Below are positions 52,426 through 61,689 of a DNA stretch of 64,000 nt, piece by piece. Origin of the DNA: Candidatus Pedobacter colombiensis (lineage in GTDB: Bacteria > Bacteroidota > Bacteroidia > Sphingobacteriales > Sphingobacteriaceae); assembly GCA_029202485.1 (NCBI GenBank), contig CP119313.1:4836001-4900000 (forward strand). Reading direction: 5' to 3'. The translations under genes and the position numbers were made by a program. The first letter of the stretch is position 1, and each line of letters begins with the position of its first letter. The notes beneath the pieces are model-generated. The model was not told where the DNA came from, ran no database searches, and worked only from the letters and a program-made list of their open reading frames with translations.

Positions 52426-53196
52426 TTAAATATCTTCCTCAGATACAAATTTTGCAGAATAAAAATCTCTATTCATACGAGCAATATTCTCTAAAGAGAT
52501 ACCTTTAGGGCATTCAGCCTCACAAGCTCCGGTGTTGGTACAGTTACCAAATCCTTCGGCATCCATCTGTGCAACCATGCTCTGTACCCTGCGGTAGCGC
52601 TCTGGTTGTCCTTGTGGCAATTGTGCCAGCTGAGAGATCTTTGCAGATACAAAAAGCATAGCCGATGCATTTTTACAAGTAGCCACACAAGCACCACATC
52701 CAATACAAGCTGCAGCTTCGAAAGCTGAATCCGCTTGCACTTTAGGAATTGGAAGGTTATTAGCATCCTGTGCGTTCCCTGTATTTACCGAAATAAAGCC
52801 TCCTGCAGCAATAACTCTGTCAAATGCAGACCGATCTACCGTTAAATCTTTGATTACCGGAAAAGCCTTTGCTCTCCATGGCTCAACAACGATGGTATCT
52901 CCATCTTTAAATGAACGCATGTGTAACTGGCAAGTTGTAATTCCTTCTTTTGGTCCGTGAGGTCTGCCATTGATAAACATAGAGCAAGCGCCACAGATCC
53001 CCTCTCTACAGTCATGGTCAAACACAACAGGCTCGTCACCCTTAGAAATTAACTGTTCGTTCAAAACATCAAACATTTCTAAGAAAGACATATCCGGAGA
53101 GATCTCTGATAATTTATAATCAACCAAACTACCTTTGGCTTTGGTATTTTTTTGACGCCAGATTTTCAGCGTTAAATTCATATTTCCTGTACTCAT
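52426..53196 (-). CDS. sdhB: Succinate dehydrogenase/fumarate reductase iron-sulfur subunit
   Basis: A 256-residue electron-transfer subunit. The 2Fe-2S ligands are in CREGICGACSMFINGRPHGPKEGITTC (near residue 64), the 4Fe-4S ligands in CIGCGACVATCKNAS (near 165) and the 3Fe-4S ligands in CTNTGACEAECPKGI (near 220). It passes electrons from SdhA to the quinone site in SdhC. Last gene of the sdhCAB operon, 26 bases after sdhA. Confidence 0.97.
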   Translation of the reverse strand: MSTGNMNLTLKIWRQKNTKAKGSLVDYKLSEISPDMSFLEMFDVLNEQLISKGDEPVVFDHDCREGICGACSMFINGRPHGPKEGITTCQLHMRSFKDGDTIVVEPWRAKAFPVIKDLTVDRSAFDRVIAAGGFISVNTGNAQDANNLPIPKVQADSAFEAAACIGCGACVATCKNASAMLFVSAKISQLAQLPQGQPERYRRVQSMVAQMDAEGFGNCTNTGACEAECPKGISLENIARMNRDFYSAKFVSEEDI

Positions 53197-53222
53197 AATA
53201 TTGAGATTTTAGTACTTAGCTA

Positions 53223-55202
53223 TTATTTATAACTTCTTTGTGCAACCTTGATGTTTTCGAATTTCAGCTCCTCTTTATGCAGCTCAAATTTAACACCCTC
53301 TTTGTATTCCCATGCAGCTACATAAGCGTAGTTTACGTCATCACGCATTGCTTCACCTTCTTCAGTTTGGTACTCTTCTCTGAAGTGACCACCGCAAGAC
53401 TCGTTTCTGTTTAGGGCATCCATACACATTAACTCTCCCAGCTCAATAAAGTCGGCCACACGACCAGCCTTTTCCAACTCAGGGTTAAACTCATTGGCCT
53501 CTCCCGGAACGCGAACATCGCTCCAGAATTCCTTACGAAGTTCTTGAATTTCTGCAATCGCTTCAGTTAAACCTTTAGCGTTACGTGCCATTCCACATTT
53601 CTCCCACATGATCTTTCCTAATTTCTTATGGAAGTGATCTACAGATTTTGTTCCTTTAATAGCGAAGAACTTGTCGATAATTCCTCTTGCACTAGCCTCA
53701 GCTTCAACAAAAGCAGGGTGATCCTGAGGAATTGGTTTTGTAGCCAATTCTTTAGATAAGTAGGCACCGATAGTGTAAGGAATTACAAAATAACCATCCG
53801 CTAATCCCTGCATCAAAGCAGAAGCACCTAAACGGTTAGCACCATGGTCAGAGAAGTTAGCCTCTCCCAAAGCATATAAGCCCGGAACGGTTGTCATCAA
53901 GTTATAATCTACCCATAAACCACCCATGGTATAGTGAACCGCAGGATAGATACGCATTGGTAATTCATAAGGATCTTCCCCGGTAATCTGCGCATACATA
54001 TCAAACAGGTTACCATATTTCTCCTTAATTACCTCGCGACCTAAGCGCATACAGGTTTCTTTATCAGGATTATGGATATTGTGTTTATTAGCTTCAATAC
54101 GGCCATAACGCTCAGTATTGGCTTTAAAATCAAGATAAACTGCAAGTTTAGATGCACCTACTCCATAACCAGCATCGCAACGTTCTTTGGCAGCACGTGA
54201 TGCAACATCACGAGGCACAAGGTTACCAAAAGCAGGGTATCTGCGCTCTAAATAATAATCTCTTTCATCCTCAGGAATATCAGAAGCCTTACGGGTATCA
54301 TCTTTCTTTTTAGGAACCCAGATACGTCCGTCATTACGTAACGACTCAGACATCAAGGTTAATTTAGATTGGTGATCTCCGGAAACCGGGATACAAGTAG
54401 GGTGAATTTGCGTGTAGCAAGGGTTACCAAAGAAAGCTCCTTTTTTGTGTGCTTTCCAGGCTGCCGTTACGTTACTACCCATTGCATTTGTAGAAAGGTA
54501 GAATACGTTTCCATAACCACCACTGCAAAGCAACACCGCATGTCCCGAGTGACGCTCTAATTCACCGGTAAGCAAGTTACGGGCAATAATACCACGTGCT
54601 TTACCATCAACCACAACAACTTCAAGCATTTCGTGACGGGTAAACATTTCAACTTTACCCATACCTACCTGACGCTCTAAAGCGCTATAAGCACCTAAAA
54701 GCAACTGCTGACCAGTCTGACCTGCAGCGTAGAATGTACGTTGAACTTGTGTACCACCAAAAGAACGGTTGTCTAACAAACCGCCGTACTCTCTGGCCAA
54801 AGGCACACCTTGAGCCACACACTGATCTATAATATTTGCACTTACTTCGGCCAAACGATGAACGTTAGCTTCACGTGCACGGTAATCACCACCCTTTATC
54901 GTATCATAAAATAAACGATAAGTACTATCGCCATCATTCTGATAATTTTTCGCTGCATTGATACCACCCTGAGCTGCAATAGAGTGCGCTCTTCTAGGTG
55001 AATCCTGGAAACAAAAACATTTAACCTTATAACCCATTTCAGCAAGGGTTGCTGCTGCCGAAGCACCTGCAAGCCCAGAACCTACTACGATAATTTCTAT
55101 GCTTCTTTTATTGGCCGGGTTAACCAATGGCATAGAAGAACGTAATTTAGTCCATTTCTCTGTTAACTCTCCTTCAGGTATATGAGCATTTAATTCTGCC
55201 AT
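53223..55202 (-). CDS. sdhA: Succinate dehydrogenase/fumarate reductase flavoprotein subunit
   Basis: A 659-residue flavoprotein oxidising succinate to fumarate. FAD-binding segments are IIVVGSGLAGASAAATLAEMG near residue 38 and AHSIAAQGGINAAKNY (the His that carries FAD covalently) near 75; the active-site HPTCIP region is near 270 and the Arg-rich part near 400. The start is ATG at 55202, since the longer frame would begin with TTG at 55223 and add seven residues unlike the family. It begins 24 bases after sdhC. Confidence 0.97.
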   Translation of the reverse strand: MAELNAHIPEGELTEKWTKLRSSMPLVNPANKRSIEIIVVGSGLAGASAAATLAEMGYKVKCFCFQDSPRRAHSIAAQGGINAAKNYQNDGDSTYRLFYDTIKGGDYRAREANVHRLAEVSANIIDQCVAQGVPLAREYGGLLDNRSFGGTQVQRTFYAAGQTGQQLLLGAYSALERQVGMGKVEMFTRHEMLEVVVVDGKARGIIARNLLTGELERHSGHAVLLCSGGYGNVFYLSTNAMGSNVTAAWKAHKKGAFFGNPCYTQIHPTCIPVSGDHQSKLTLMSESLRNDGRIWVPKKKDDTRKASDIPEDERDYYLERRYPAFGNLVPRDVASRAAKERCDAGYGVGASKLAVYLDFKANTERYGRIEANKHNIHNPDKETCMRLGREVIKEKYGNLFDMYAQITGEDPYELPMRIYPAVHYTMGGLWVDYNLMTTVPGLYALGEANFSDHGANRLGASALMQGLADGYFVIPYTIGAYLSKELATKPIPQDHPAFVEAEASARGIIDKFFAIKGTKSVDHFHKKLGKIMWEKCGMARNAKGLTEAIAEIQELRKEFWSDVRVPGEANEFNPELEKAGRVADFIELGELMCMDALNRNESCGGHFREEYQTEEGEAMRDDVNYAYVAAWEYKEGVKFELHKEELKFENIKVAQRSYK

Positions 55203-55226
55203 GTTATTTAAACTTAAGATCAAAAA

Positions 55227-55907
55227 TTATTTAATAAGGCCTAGGTACATTGCAATAGGCATTGAAGCAAACAACAAAGAAATGATAATTGAATACCACA
55301 TCCCCACACTTTTAATGATTGGTGTATACTTCTTGTGGTTCCATCCTAATGTTTGGAATGCTGAAGAGAAACCATGCAGCAAGTGATAAGCCAAAGAAAC
55401 CATTCCCAATACGTAAAGTACAACCAATAAAGGATCTTGAAAAGTTGTTACCATTACCGCGAATAGATCATGGTTACCATTAGCATCTACTGTAGGAATG
55501 CCTGTAAAACGCGACATTACCCAGAACTTAGAGATGTGAACAATTAAGAAGATTAAAAGCAAGGTACCTAATAAACCCATTGAACGGGAGTACCATTTGC
55601 TGTTTGCAGCACCATTAGTAACGGCATATTTAACCGGACGTGCAGCCTGATTTTGAAAAACCAATCTGAATCCTTGAAAAATATGCGCAAGTAGACCTGC
55701 GAATAATACCACCTCCATAGCTCTGATTATCCAGTTAGTACCCATAAAATGAGCGCCGACATTATAGGTTAGTCCACCGTCATTTACAAAAATCAGGGCA
55801 TTGATAAAACAGTGCACTAAAAGAAATGAAATGAGAAACAGGCCCGTTATGCCCATTATTAATTTTTTTCCAATTGATGAGGAAAAAGCGTTTCCGAAAC
55901 TTGCCAT
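55227..55907 (-). CDS. sdhC: Succinate dehydrogenase cytochrome b subunit
   Basis: A 226-residue membrane anchor with five helices and several His residues suited to two b-type hemes. The N-terminal SSIGKKLIMGITGLFLISFLLVHCFINALIF is the family signature. A single anchor protein, in place of separate SdhC and SdhD, is the type found in Bacteroidota and in Wolinella fumarate reductase. First gene of sdhCAB, with a good -7 box 28 bases upstream. Confidence 0.95.
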   Translation of the reverse strand: MASFGNAFSSSIGKKLIMGITGLFLISFLLVHCFINALIFVNDGGLTYNVGAHFMGTNWIIRAMEVVLFAGLLAHIFQGFRLVFQNQAARPVKYAVTNGAANSKWYSRSMGLLGTLLLIFLIVHISKFWVMSRFTGIPTVDANGNHDLFAVMVTTFQDPLLVVLYVLGMVSLAYHLLHGFSSAFQTLGWNHKKYTPIIKSVGMWYSIIISLLFASMPIAMYLGLIK

Positions 55908-55935
55908 TAGATTGTTTTTTTATTTCTATTATGTG

Positions 55936-55943
55936 CAAAAGTA
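55936..55943 (-). promoter_or_regulatory. Probable -7 box for sdhCAB
   Basis: TACTTTTG on the minus strand fits TAnnTTTG exactly, 28 bases before the sdhC ATG. A TTTG lies further upstream, 27 bases away, which is longer than the usual spacing. Confidence 0.4.
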
Positions 55944-56014
55944 TTTAATAAAAGAATTAATCGGTTAATTCAAAGCACAAATCAGCTATTTAGAAACATT
56001 CTAACATTACAATG

Positions 56015-56218
56015 TTATGACGATCTACGACCACTACCACAACATTCAGCCGTCAAAATTCGTACTTGCACAGCATTTTCTGTAGATAACCCTTCATATC
56101 TTTTCACTTGGCAAACCTCTTGAATCTTTTTTACAGTAAGTCTATTATCCAGAGATAGCTCCCCATATATGCGGTTTTCCCGCCACCAACTAACAATATC
56201 GCACAGTTTTAAAGTCAT
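56015..56218 (-). CDS. Small hypothetical protein, uncertain
   Basis: A 67-residue frame (begins TLKLCDIVSWWRENRIYGEL, ends AECCGSGRRSS) in the 513-base gap between sdhC and the GG-leader peptide gene. It has mixed, protein-like composition, no membrane helix and a Cys-Cys near its end. No family was recognised and no promoter box is clear, so it could be a chance frame. Confidence 0.3.
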   Translation of the reverse strand: MTLKLCDIVSWWRENRIYGELSLDNRLTVKKIQEVCQVKRYEGLSTENAVQVRILTAECCGSGRRSS

Positions 56219-56356
56219 AAATAAGGGCCAAATTTGAGTCTATTAAGTATAAAAAATTAAAACACACATTTTCAATATCACTAAAAACATAATTGCGATT
56301 CAATTTCTAAAACACCCACAGATTGAACCAATTAACATCTAATAAAGCAATTAAAG

Positions 56357-56364
56357 TAAATTTG
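56357..56364 (+). promoter_or_regulatory. Probable -7 box for the GG-leader peptide gene
   Basis: TAAATTTG fits TAnnTTTG exactly. It lies 56 bases before the ATG at 56421; no upstream TTTG lies at the usual distance. Confidence 0.45.
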
Positions 56365-56420
56365 TATTTTCAAAAAAAACAGCTAAGTTCATGTTAACAA
56401 TTTAACAATCTAAATAAAGT

Positions 56421-56702
56421 ATGAAAAAAGAGCAAGAAAAATCAGGCAAAACTCTAAGTAGAAATGAAATGAAGAAAATAACGGGAGGTACTGCACTCGA
56501 CGTATGTGCTGTACTTTGCCCCACCGGACAAGTACTTAGAATTAATACAGGAGGCGCAGGGCCATGTGGTACAAATCTAGAACAATGGTCTGTTTATAAA
56601 AATGGTACAACCACTTATTACGAAGCACTCGTCGTTACTGATGGAGTCCAAACTTTAAAATGTCCACCGCAAATAGTAGGCGTTGTCCATCCTATGACCT
56701 AA
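56421..56702 (+). CDS. Double-glycine-leader peptide, candidate RiPP or secreted peptide precursor
   Basis: A 93-residue protein with a charged N-terminus (MKKEQEKSGKT) and the motif LSRNEMKKITGG (residues 12-23), matching the Bacteroidota GG-type natural-product-precursor leader (as in TIGR04149-like families). Cleavage after GG by a peptidase-containing ABC transporter would release a 70-residue core with four Cys (ALDVCAVLCPTG, GAGPCGT, LKCPP). No modification enzyme, peptidase or transporter lies in this window, so it is an orphan. The leader call is strong; whether the product is modified, antimicrobial or a signal is unknown. Confidence 0.75.
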   Translation: MKKEQEKSGKTLSRNEMKKITGGTALDVCAVLCPTGQVLRINTGGAGPCGTNLEQWSVYKNGTTTYYEALVVTDGVQTLKCPPQIVGVVHPMT

Positions 56703-56770
56703 CTCTACATTGGCTTTATTCCACATTTTAAAAGAGAATCGTTAACCTTACTACAACATTGACAAATCTA

Positions 56771-56799
56771 ATGGTCTAACGGAATTTAATGAAGACCAT
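56771..56799. repeat. Inverted repeat 1 downstream of the GG-leader gene
   Basis: ATGGTCT (56771-56777) and AGACCAT (56793-56799), 7 bp perfect, loop 15 nt. First of three successive dyads. Confidence 0.6.
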
Positions 56800-56808
56800 A
56801 AACTACCA

Positions 56809-56841
56809 TTTAGGTTGAGACTTCATAAACCTCAACCTAAA
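56809..56841. repeat. Inverted repeat 2 downstream of the GG-leader gene
   Basis: TTTAGGTTGAG (56809-56819) and CTCAACCTAAA (56831-56841), 11 bp perfect, loop 11 nt. A plausible terminator for the peptide gene despite the lack of a long T run. Confidence 0.7.
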
Positions 56842-56858
56842 AATGTATACAAAGTCAA

Positions 56859-56891
56859 CTATCTTTTTAAGGCAGAGCCTTAAAAAGATAG
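56859..56891. repeat. Inverted repeat 3, overlapping the end of the HtrA gene
   Basis: A 15-bp perfect stem, CTATCTTTTTAAGGC (56859-56873) and its complement (56877-56891), with loop AGA. The right arm contains the HtrA stop codon and its last three codons. It is the strongest of the three dyads and probably helps end the HtrA transcript. Confidence 0.8.
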
Positions 56892-58415
56892 AGTGAAACT
56901 CCCTTGCTCAGTAATGCCGGATATTACCGTCTTCCGATCCCTAAACTGTCGTAATGCTACTTCGACATCATTAGAATTATTTACAGGCTTTCCATTAACT
57001 GTAGTAACAAGTAAGGTTTTAGGGTTTTTAAACGAATCAAAAACCTTCCCTTGTTCTATTTCGGTAACCACAACACCATCTTTTACTCCATATTTATCTT
57101 TAAGTTGAGATGGCGCTGGTGCAAAAGAAGCGCCAAGAGGCTCTACTTTCCTTCCTTTTTTACTGGTTAATAAAATCTCTTCCGGGCTATTGTTCCTTTC
57201 ACCTTTCAAAGTCACGCGTGTATCTTTCAATTGTCCATTTCTGGAATAAGTTAACTCCACTTTATCACCAGGACTTAAACGACCAATCTTTTCTTGTAAA
57301 TCCGGAGAATCATAGATTACATTGCCATCAATCTTTTTAATGATATCACCTTTCATCAAACCCGCTGCTGCAGCACCACTTCCAGGAAGCACTTCACTTA
57401 CATACAATCCGGAATTGTCTTTTACGTTTAACCTCTCGGCCAGATCTGCATCCAATGTATTGAAGGTAACACCAATATATCCACGTTTAACCGCGCCATA
57501 TTTTCTGAAATCGTCCAATATCTTTTTGGCAAGGTTAATTGGAATAGCAAAGCCATAACCTACGTTTGTACCTGTCTGAGAAGCAATAGCAGCATTGATA
57601 CCAATCAATTCACCGTTTGCATTCACCAATGCACCACCACTGTTACCAGGGTTAATTGCAGCATCAGTCTGTATATAAGATTCAATGCTACTGCTTGCAG
57701 CACGGGAAGGCATCTTCCCTGTTCTTTGATACTCATCAAGGTCCTCTTGTGATGGCTGCTGCTGATCTCTTGCCAAAATACCAATATTACGTGCTTTTGC
57801 ACTTACAATACCAGCTGTCACTGTAGTTTGCAAATCCAAAGGGAAACCTACAGCTAAAACCCACTCACCAATCTGAACCTGATCAGAGTTACCCATTTTC
57901 ACTACAGGTAGATCAGTTGCATCAACTTTAATCAAAGCCAAATCTGTGTTTGCATCTTTACCAATCACCTTTGCACTTACCTTACGCCTATCGGACAAGA
58001 TCACTTCAATCTTATCAGCATTATCTACCACATGGTTATTGGTTACGATGTAACCATCAGGAGTTAAAATCACACCTGAGCCTGAAGCTGCTTTAGGGGC
58101 ACGTTGCATTCTACGGCCTCCGCCACCAAAAAGATCATCAAACATATCCATTGGGGATGATGATCTACCTTGAGTTGCGCTTGTACCGCTATATGAAGTC
58201 TTAATGTGAACTACAGCCGGCGATACTGCCGCTGCTGCCTCCACAAAATCTACAGCACCTGCTGAAGAAACTTTAGGGTTATTTGCAAAAATTACCTTTT
58301 GTTGATCTGCAAATGACAGCAAGCCGTCATTTTTTTGCTCTAACAATTTATAGCCACCTATTGCAGCTGCACCACCTATAAATGCAGCCAACACGATTAA
58401 TCCTATCCTTTTCAT
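56880..58415 (-). CDS. HtrA/Deg family serine endopeptidase
   Basis: A 511-residue periplasmic protease of the Do/DegQ type. It has an N-terminal signal or anchor helix (2-20), a trypsin-like domain with His in VTNNHVVDN (near 127), Asp in NTDLALIKV (near 160) and Ser in NPGNSGGALVN (near 254), then two PDZ domains (about 300-395 and 415-510; GYIGVTFNTLDADLAERLNV, GVKDGVVVTEIEQG). It degrades misfolded envelope proteins. A Gly-Arg-rich loop (90-107) precedes the catalytic domain. The stop codon lies in a strong inverted repeat. Confidence 0.95.
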   Translation of the reverse strand: MKRIGLIVLAAFIGGAAAIGGYKLLEQKNDGLLSFADQQKVIFANNPKVSSAGAVDFVEAAAAVSPAVVHIKTSYSGTSATQGRSSSPMDMFDDLFGGGGRRMQRAPKAASGSGVILTPDGYIVTNNHVVDNADKIEVILSDRRKVSAKVIGKDANTDLALIKVDATDLPVVKMGNSDQVQIGEWVLAVGFPLDLQTTVTAGIVSAKARNIGILARDQQQPSQEDLDEYQRTGKMPSRAASSSIESYIQTDAAINPGNSGGALVNANGELIGINAAIASQTGTNVGYGFAIPINLAKKILDDFRKYGAVKRGYIGVTFNTLDADLAERLNVKDNSGLYVSEVLPGSGAAAAGLMKGDIIKKIDGNVIYDSPDLQEKIGRLSPGDKVELTYSRNGQLKDTRVTLKGERNNSPEEILLTSKKGRKVEPLGASFAPAPSQLKDKYGVKDGVVVTEIEQGKVFDSFKNPKTLLVTTVNGKPVNNSNDVEVALRQFRDRKTVISGITEQGSFTLSF

Positions 58416-58481
58416 TTATATATCAGTTTATATTTAACTTATTTAAGAAACCTACCTATTATTTTCTTTTCTAGAACTATT

Positions 58482-58489
58482 CAAATTTA
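58482..58489 (-). promoter_or_regulatory. Probable -7 box for the HtrA gene
   Basis: TAAATTTG on the minus strand fits TAnnTTTG exactly and lies 66 bases before the ATG. No clear -33 box. Confidence 0.35.
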
Positions 58490-58569
58490 ATACCATAAGC
58501 GCGATATTTGCATCTGTAAACAGTCACGAATACTGTTAAAAAATGTTAAATGAGCAGTAAACACTAAAA

Positions 58570-59355
58570 ATGGATATTCATTTCTTCAAATACCAAGGTG
58601 CCGGAAACGACTTTATACTGATTGACCACAGAATCAGCCCATTGCAAGACATCAACTACGAACGTGTAAAACAACTATGCGATAGGCGTTTTGGCATTGG
58701 TGCAGACGGATTGATGTTTTTAACTGCTCATGATGATTTTGACTTCGAAATGCATTATTTCAATGCAGATGGCAGACCCGGTAGCATGTGTGGTAATGGA
58801 GGAAGATGCATTGTGGCATTTGCCAAACATCTTGGGATAATTGATCGGGAGACTAACTTTTTGGCAGTCGACGGCCCTCATTACGCCAAAATTTCAGAAA
58901 AAGGCAATTGGGTAGACCTGCAAATGATAGACATAGATACCATTAACAGAGATGGTGATGCCTTTGTATTAAACACAGGTTCACCACATTATGTAGCCCA
59001 AATGGAAGATCTTGAAGATTATGATGTTTATCATAATGGCAAAGCCATTCGCAATAATGATACCTACAGAAAAGAAGGCATTAACGTTAACTTTGTAGAA
59101 GATAAAGGTGATTACCTTTTTGTACGCACATTTGAGCGTGGTGTTGAAGACGAGACCTATGCCTGCGGTACCGGAGTAACCGCTGTAGCTTTATCAATGG
59201 CACAACATAAAAACCTAAGTGGCCATATAAAAACACCTATTAAAGTTTTGGGAGGAGATTTAAGCATAGAATTCGATTACAACGGCAAAGAATTCACACA
59301 TGTATTTTTATGCGGTCCTGCTGAAAAGGTATTTGAAGGGCAGATCAGTTTTTAA
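58570..59355 (+). CDS. dapF: Diaminopimelate epimerase
   Basis: A 261-residue enzyme that interconverts LL- and meso-diaminopimelate for lysine and peptidoglycan synthesis. The catalytic Cys pair is in MCGNGGRC (near 75) and ACGTGVTA (near 199). The opening FFKYQGAGNDFILID and the FERGVEDET segment are standard. It is divergent from the HtrA gene and converges with the helicase gene. Confidence 0.96.
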   Translation: MDIHFFKYQGAGNDFILIDHRISPLQDINYERVKQLCDRRFGIGADGLMFLTAHDDFDFEMHYFNADGRPGSMCGNGGRCIVAFAKHLGIIDRETNFLAVDGPHYAKISEKGNWVDLQMIDIDTINRDGDAFVLNTGSPHYVAQMEDLEDYDVYHNGKAIRNNDTYRKEGINVNFVEDKGDYLFVRTFERGVEDETYACGTGVTAVALSMAQHKNLSGHIKTPIKVLGGDLSIEFDYNGKEFTHVFLCGPAEKVFEGQISF

Positions 59356-59364
59356 CTGCCCTTC
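59335..59364. terminator. Hairpin at the dapF/helicase convergence
   Basis: GAAGGGCAG (59335-59343) and CTGCCCTTC (59356-59364) form a 9-bp perfect stem; the dapF stop lies in the 12-nt loop. No T run follows in either direction, so termination is likely but not certain. Confidence 0.4.
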
Positions 59365-59371
59365 AGCCAAT

Positions 59372-61666
59372 TTATTCCCTTTCCGCCAGATGTGCGGCAA
59401 CACCGATCTTAATTTCGCCAAAAGAATAATCCCTGCCCAAATGCTCCCTTATCGGGTTCATTTGCAAGGTTTTCAATTCACTTATGGCTTCCAATATCTT
59501 ATTCAATTTTTTCGCTCCAATAATGTCTTTGGCAGAAATCTCTTGCTTAGCCACATAGTGCGCTAAATGCCCCTCAATGGTACCAACAACCATCTTACGC
59601 TCCTCTGCAATCTCTTGAATGGTTTTTCCTTCTTTGAGAAGCGTTAAAGACAACTCCTTAGTATCAGCTTTAGGTTTTTTTTCTTTCTTAGGAGCTTTGG
59701 ACGTTCCTGATTTAGTTGATTTACCTTTTTTCTCTGTAAAATCAAGTTTACCCGGCATTGCAAACACCGTTTCCATTTGGGCAGCCCGCTCTGCCTGACT
59801 TAACAAGGCATTTACATCCTTCTTGGTAAACTCTTTTCCACTAATGGTAGCGCCTAGTAAGGCTGTAGCCTTGCGAATCTTTTTCACTTGCTCATAAAAC
59901 AAGGCTTCCATTTCCAATAGCTCAGTTAAAAAGGCAATCACCTGCTTGTCCTGTTTCACCAGCTCCATGCGTTCAAATATCCTTTTAGAGAAGGCAGAAA
60001 GCAAGGGATTAAAATAGTTTTCGGCGGCAGTCGCCCTATCCAGCAAAGTCTGCAACCCGGATTCAGATTTATCCTCATACAACCTTTTAATTTGCGATAA
60101 AAACTTATTGGCATGTGTTTTTACTTCACTCAGATCCTTTAACAACTGAGCAGCCCATTTTACATGCTTTTGCTTGGCAGACTTATTAATGTCTTTGGTA
60201 TACGAATGCACGTGTTCATACACGTAATTATCCAATGGAGTTAAATCAAAACACTGCAACAAATAGGATCTTAAAAACGTTTCCGTCTCATGCTGGATCT
60301 TACTTTCTAATGTTGATGGATCTTGTTTATTTTTAGAGAAAAAAGTTACATTCTGATCCTGTCGGATGCCGGAACCGGAAATGAGCGAGGTTAAAACCAA
60401 TCCATCCAAAGACCTTAACCTGGATAATGCAACATAAATCTGTCCCGGTGCAAAAGCATTCCCGATATCAATTATTGCTTTATCAAATGTTAAACCCTGG
60501 CTTTTATGTACCGTTATGGCCCAGGCTAGTTTAAGTGGATATTGTGTAAAAGTACCAATCAGCTCCTCTTTTATCTCGCCTGTTACCTTATCGGTTGTAT
60601 ACCTGATATTTTCCCACTTATACTTTTCCAGCACAATCTTCGCATGATCGCCCTCAGTCTGCACCTCTATCAGATCAGGCTTAAGCGCAATCACAGTAGC
60701 AATTTTACCATTGAAATAGCGCTGCTCACCACTAGGATCATTTTTAATAAACATCACCTGTGCCCCTATTTTCAGCTCAAGAATATGCTCTGCCGGATAA
60801 GCATACTCGCTAAACTCATTCTCAACCTTGGCCACATACAGGTAAGCCACATCCTTAAGTTCTTCGAGCCGTTCCTTGTTTAAGGTATCAGCCTTATTGT
60901 TGTGCGTTGTTAGGGTGATATACTTTTCATTTAACGAAGGCTTAAAATCAGCCTGATAATGCTTTTCCAGCAAAACCAGATCCGCTGCCGTTACTTCATT
61001 ATTCCTCAAATTATTCAATAAGCTAATGAATACATTGTCGGCCTGTCTGTATATCTTTTCCAGCTCTATATAAATCGGAGGCTCATGATATAAGGCATGA
61101 GCATCGAAAAAATAAGCACTTTTATAGAACTGTGCGAGCATCGTCCATTCGTTAGACTTTACGACTGGAGGCAACTGATGTAAATCTCCGATAAATAAAA
61201 CCTGCACGCCTCCAAAGCTGGCGGTGTTATTTCTTCTGACATACCGCAGCACCATATCAATAGCATCCAATAAATCTGCACGAAGCATACTCACCTCATC
61301 AATGATCAATAACTCCATATCCAGCAACACCTTGCGTTTGGCAGCAGTCATGTTTAAATGGCGAACAATAGATTTTGGTGTATTGTATTGCTGATTGTAA
61401 TGATCCCCATCCGCAGCAGGCTGCTTAGGCAAATAAGCCCCAAAGGGTAACTGAAACAGGGAATGAATAGTCACTCCATTTGCATTGATTGCAGCAATAC
61501 CTGTAGGTGCAGCAATTACCGCCTTTTTATGCGTTAGGTCTATTAAGCGCCTTAAAAAAGTAGTTTTACCTGTACCTGCCTTTCCGGTAAGGAAAATATG
61601 TTTGGAAGTATAATTTACAAACCTGGCGGCAAGCTCAGCAGGATTAGCAGTTTCTGAATTCAGCAT
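59372..61666 (-). CDS. PIF1-like superfamily 1 helicase with C-terminal HTH
   Basis: A 764-residue DNA helicase. Walker A is LTGKAGTGKTTFLRRL (near residue 31), Walker B LLIIDEVSML (near 117), motif III IGDLHQLPPV, and motif VI AITVHKSQGLTFDKAIID (near 385) with YVALSRLRSL. Residues 450-640 are helical, with a Lys-rich linker at 650-680. The end (680-760) is a HTH_40-like domain, LKEGKTIQEIAEERKMVVGTIEGHLAHYV, seen in other bacterial PIF1/Dda and RecQ-like helicases. It probably acts in DNA repair or replication-fork restart. Its partners are not in this window. Confidence 0.92.
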   Translation of the reverse strand: MLNSETANPAELAARFVNYTSKHIFLTGKAGTGKTTFLRRLIDLTHKKAVIAAPTGIAAINANGVTIHSLFQLPFGAYLPKQPAADGDHYNQQYNTPKSIVRHLNMTAAKRKVLLDMELLIIDEVSMLRADLLDAIDMVLRYVRRNNTASFGGVQVLFIGDLHQLPPVVKSNEWTMLAQFYKSAYFFDAHALYHEPPIYIELEKIYRQADNVFISLLNNLRNNEVTAADLVLLEKHYQADFKPSLNEKYITLTTHNNKADTLNKERLEELKDVAYLYVAKVENEFSEYAYPAEHILELKIGAQVMFIKNDPSGEQRYFNGKIATVIALKPDLIEVQTEGDHAKIVLEKYKWENIRYTTDKVTGEIKEELIGTFTQYPLKLAWAITVHKSQGLTFDKAIIDIGNAFAPGQIYVALSRLRSLDGLVLTSLISGSGIRQDQNVTFFSKNKQDPSTLESKIQHETETFLRSYLLQCFDLTPLDNYVYEHVHSYTKDINKSAKQKHVKWAAQLLKDLSEVKTHANKFLSQIKRLYEDKSESGLQTLLDRATAAENYFNPLLSAFSKRIFERMELVKQDKQVIAFLTELLEMEALFYEQVKKIRKATALLGATISGKEFTKKDVNALLSQAERAAQMETVFAMPGKLDFTEKKGKSTKSGTSKAPKKEKKPKADTKELSLTLLKEGKTIQEIAEERKMVVGTIEGHLAHYVAKQEISAKDIIGAKKLNKILEAISELKTLQMNPIREHLGRDYSFGEIKIGVAAHLAERE

Positions 61667-61689
61667 ACTGCAAATCTAACAAGAATTGG

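Noticed and set aside
55203..55223. Longer sdhA start at TTG 55223
   Set aside because: Adds seven residues not seen in the family; ATG at 55202 gives the standard N-terminus.
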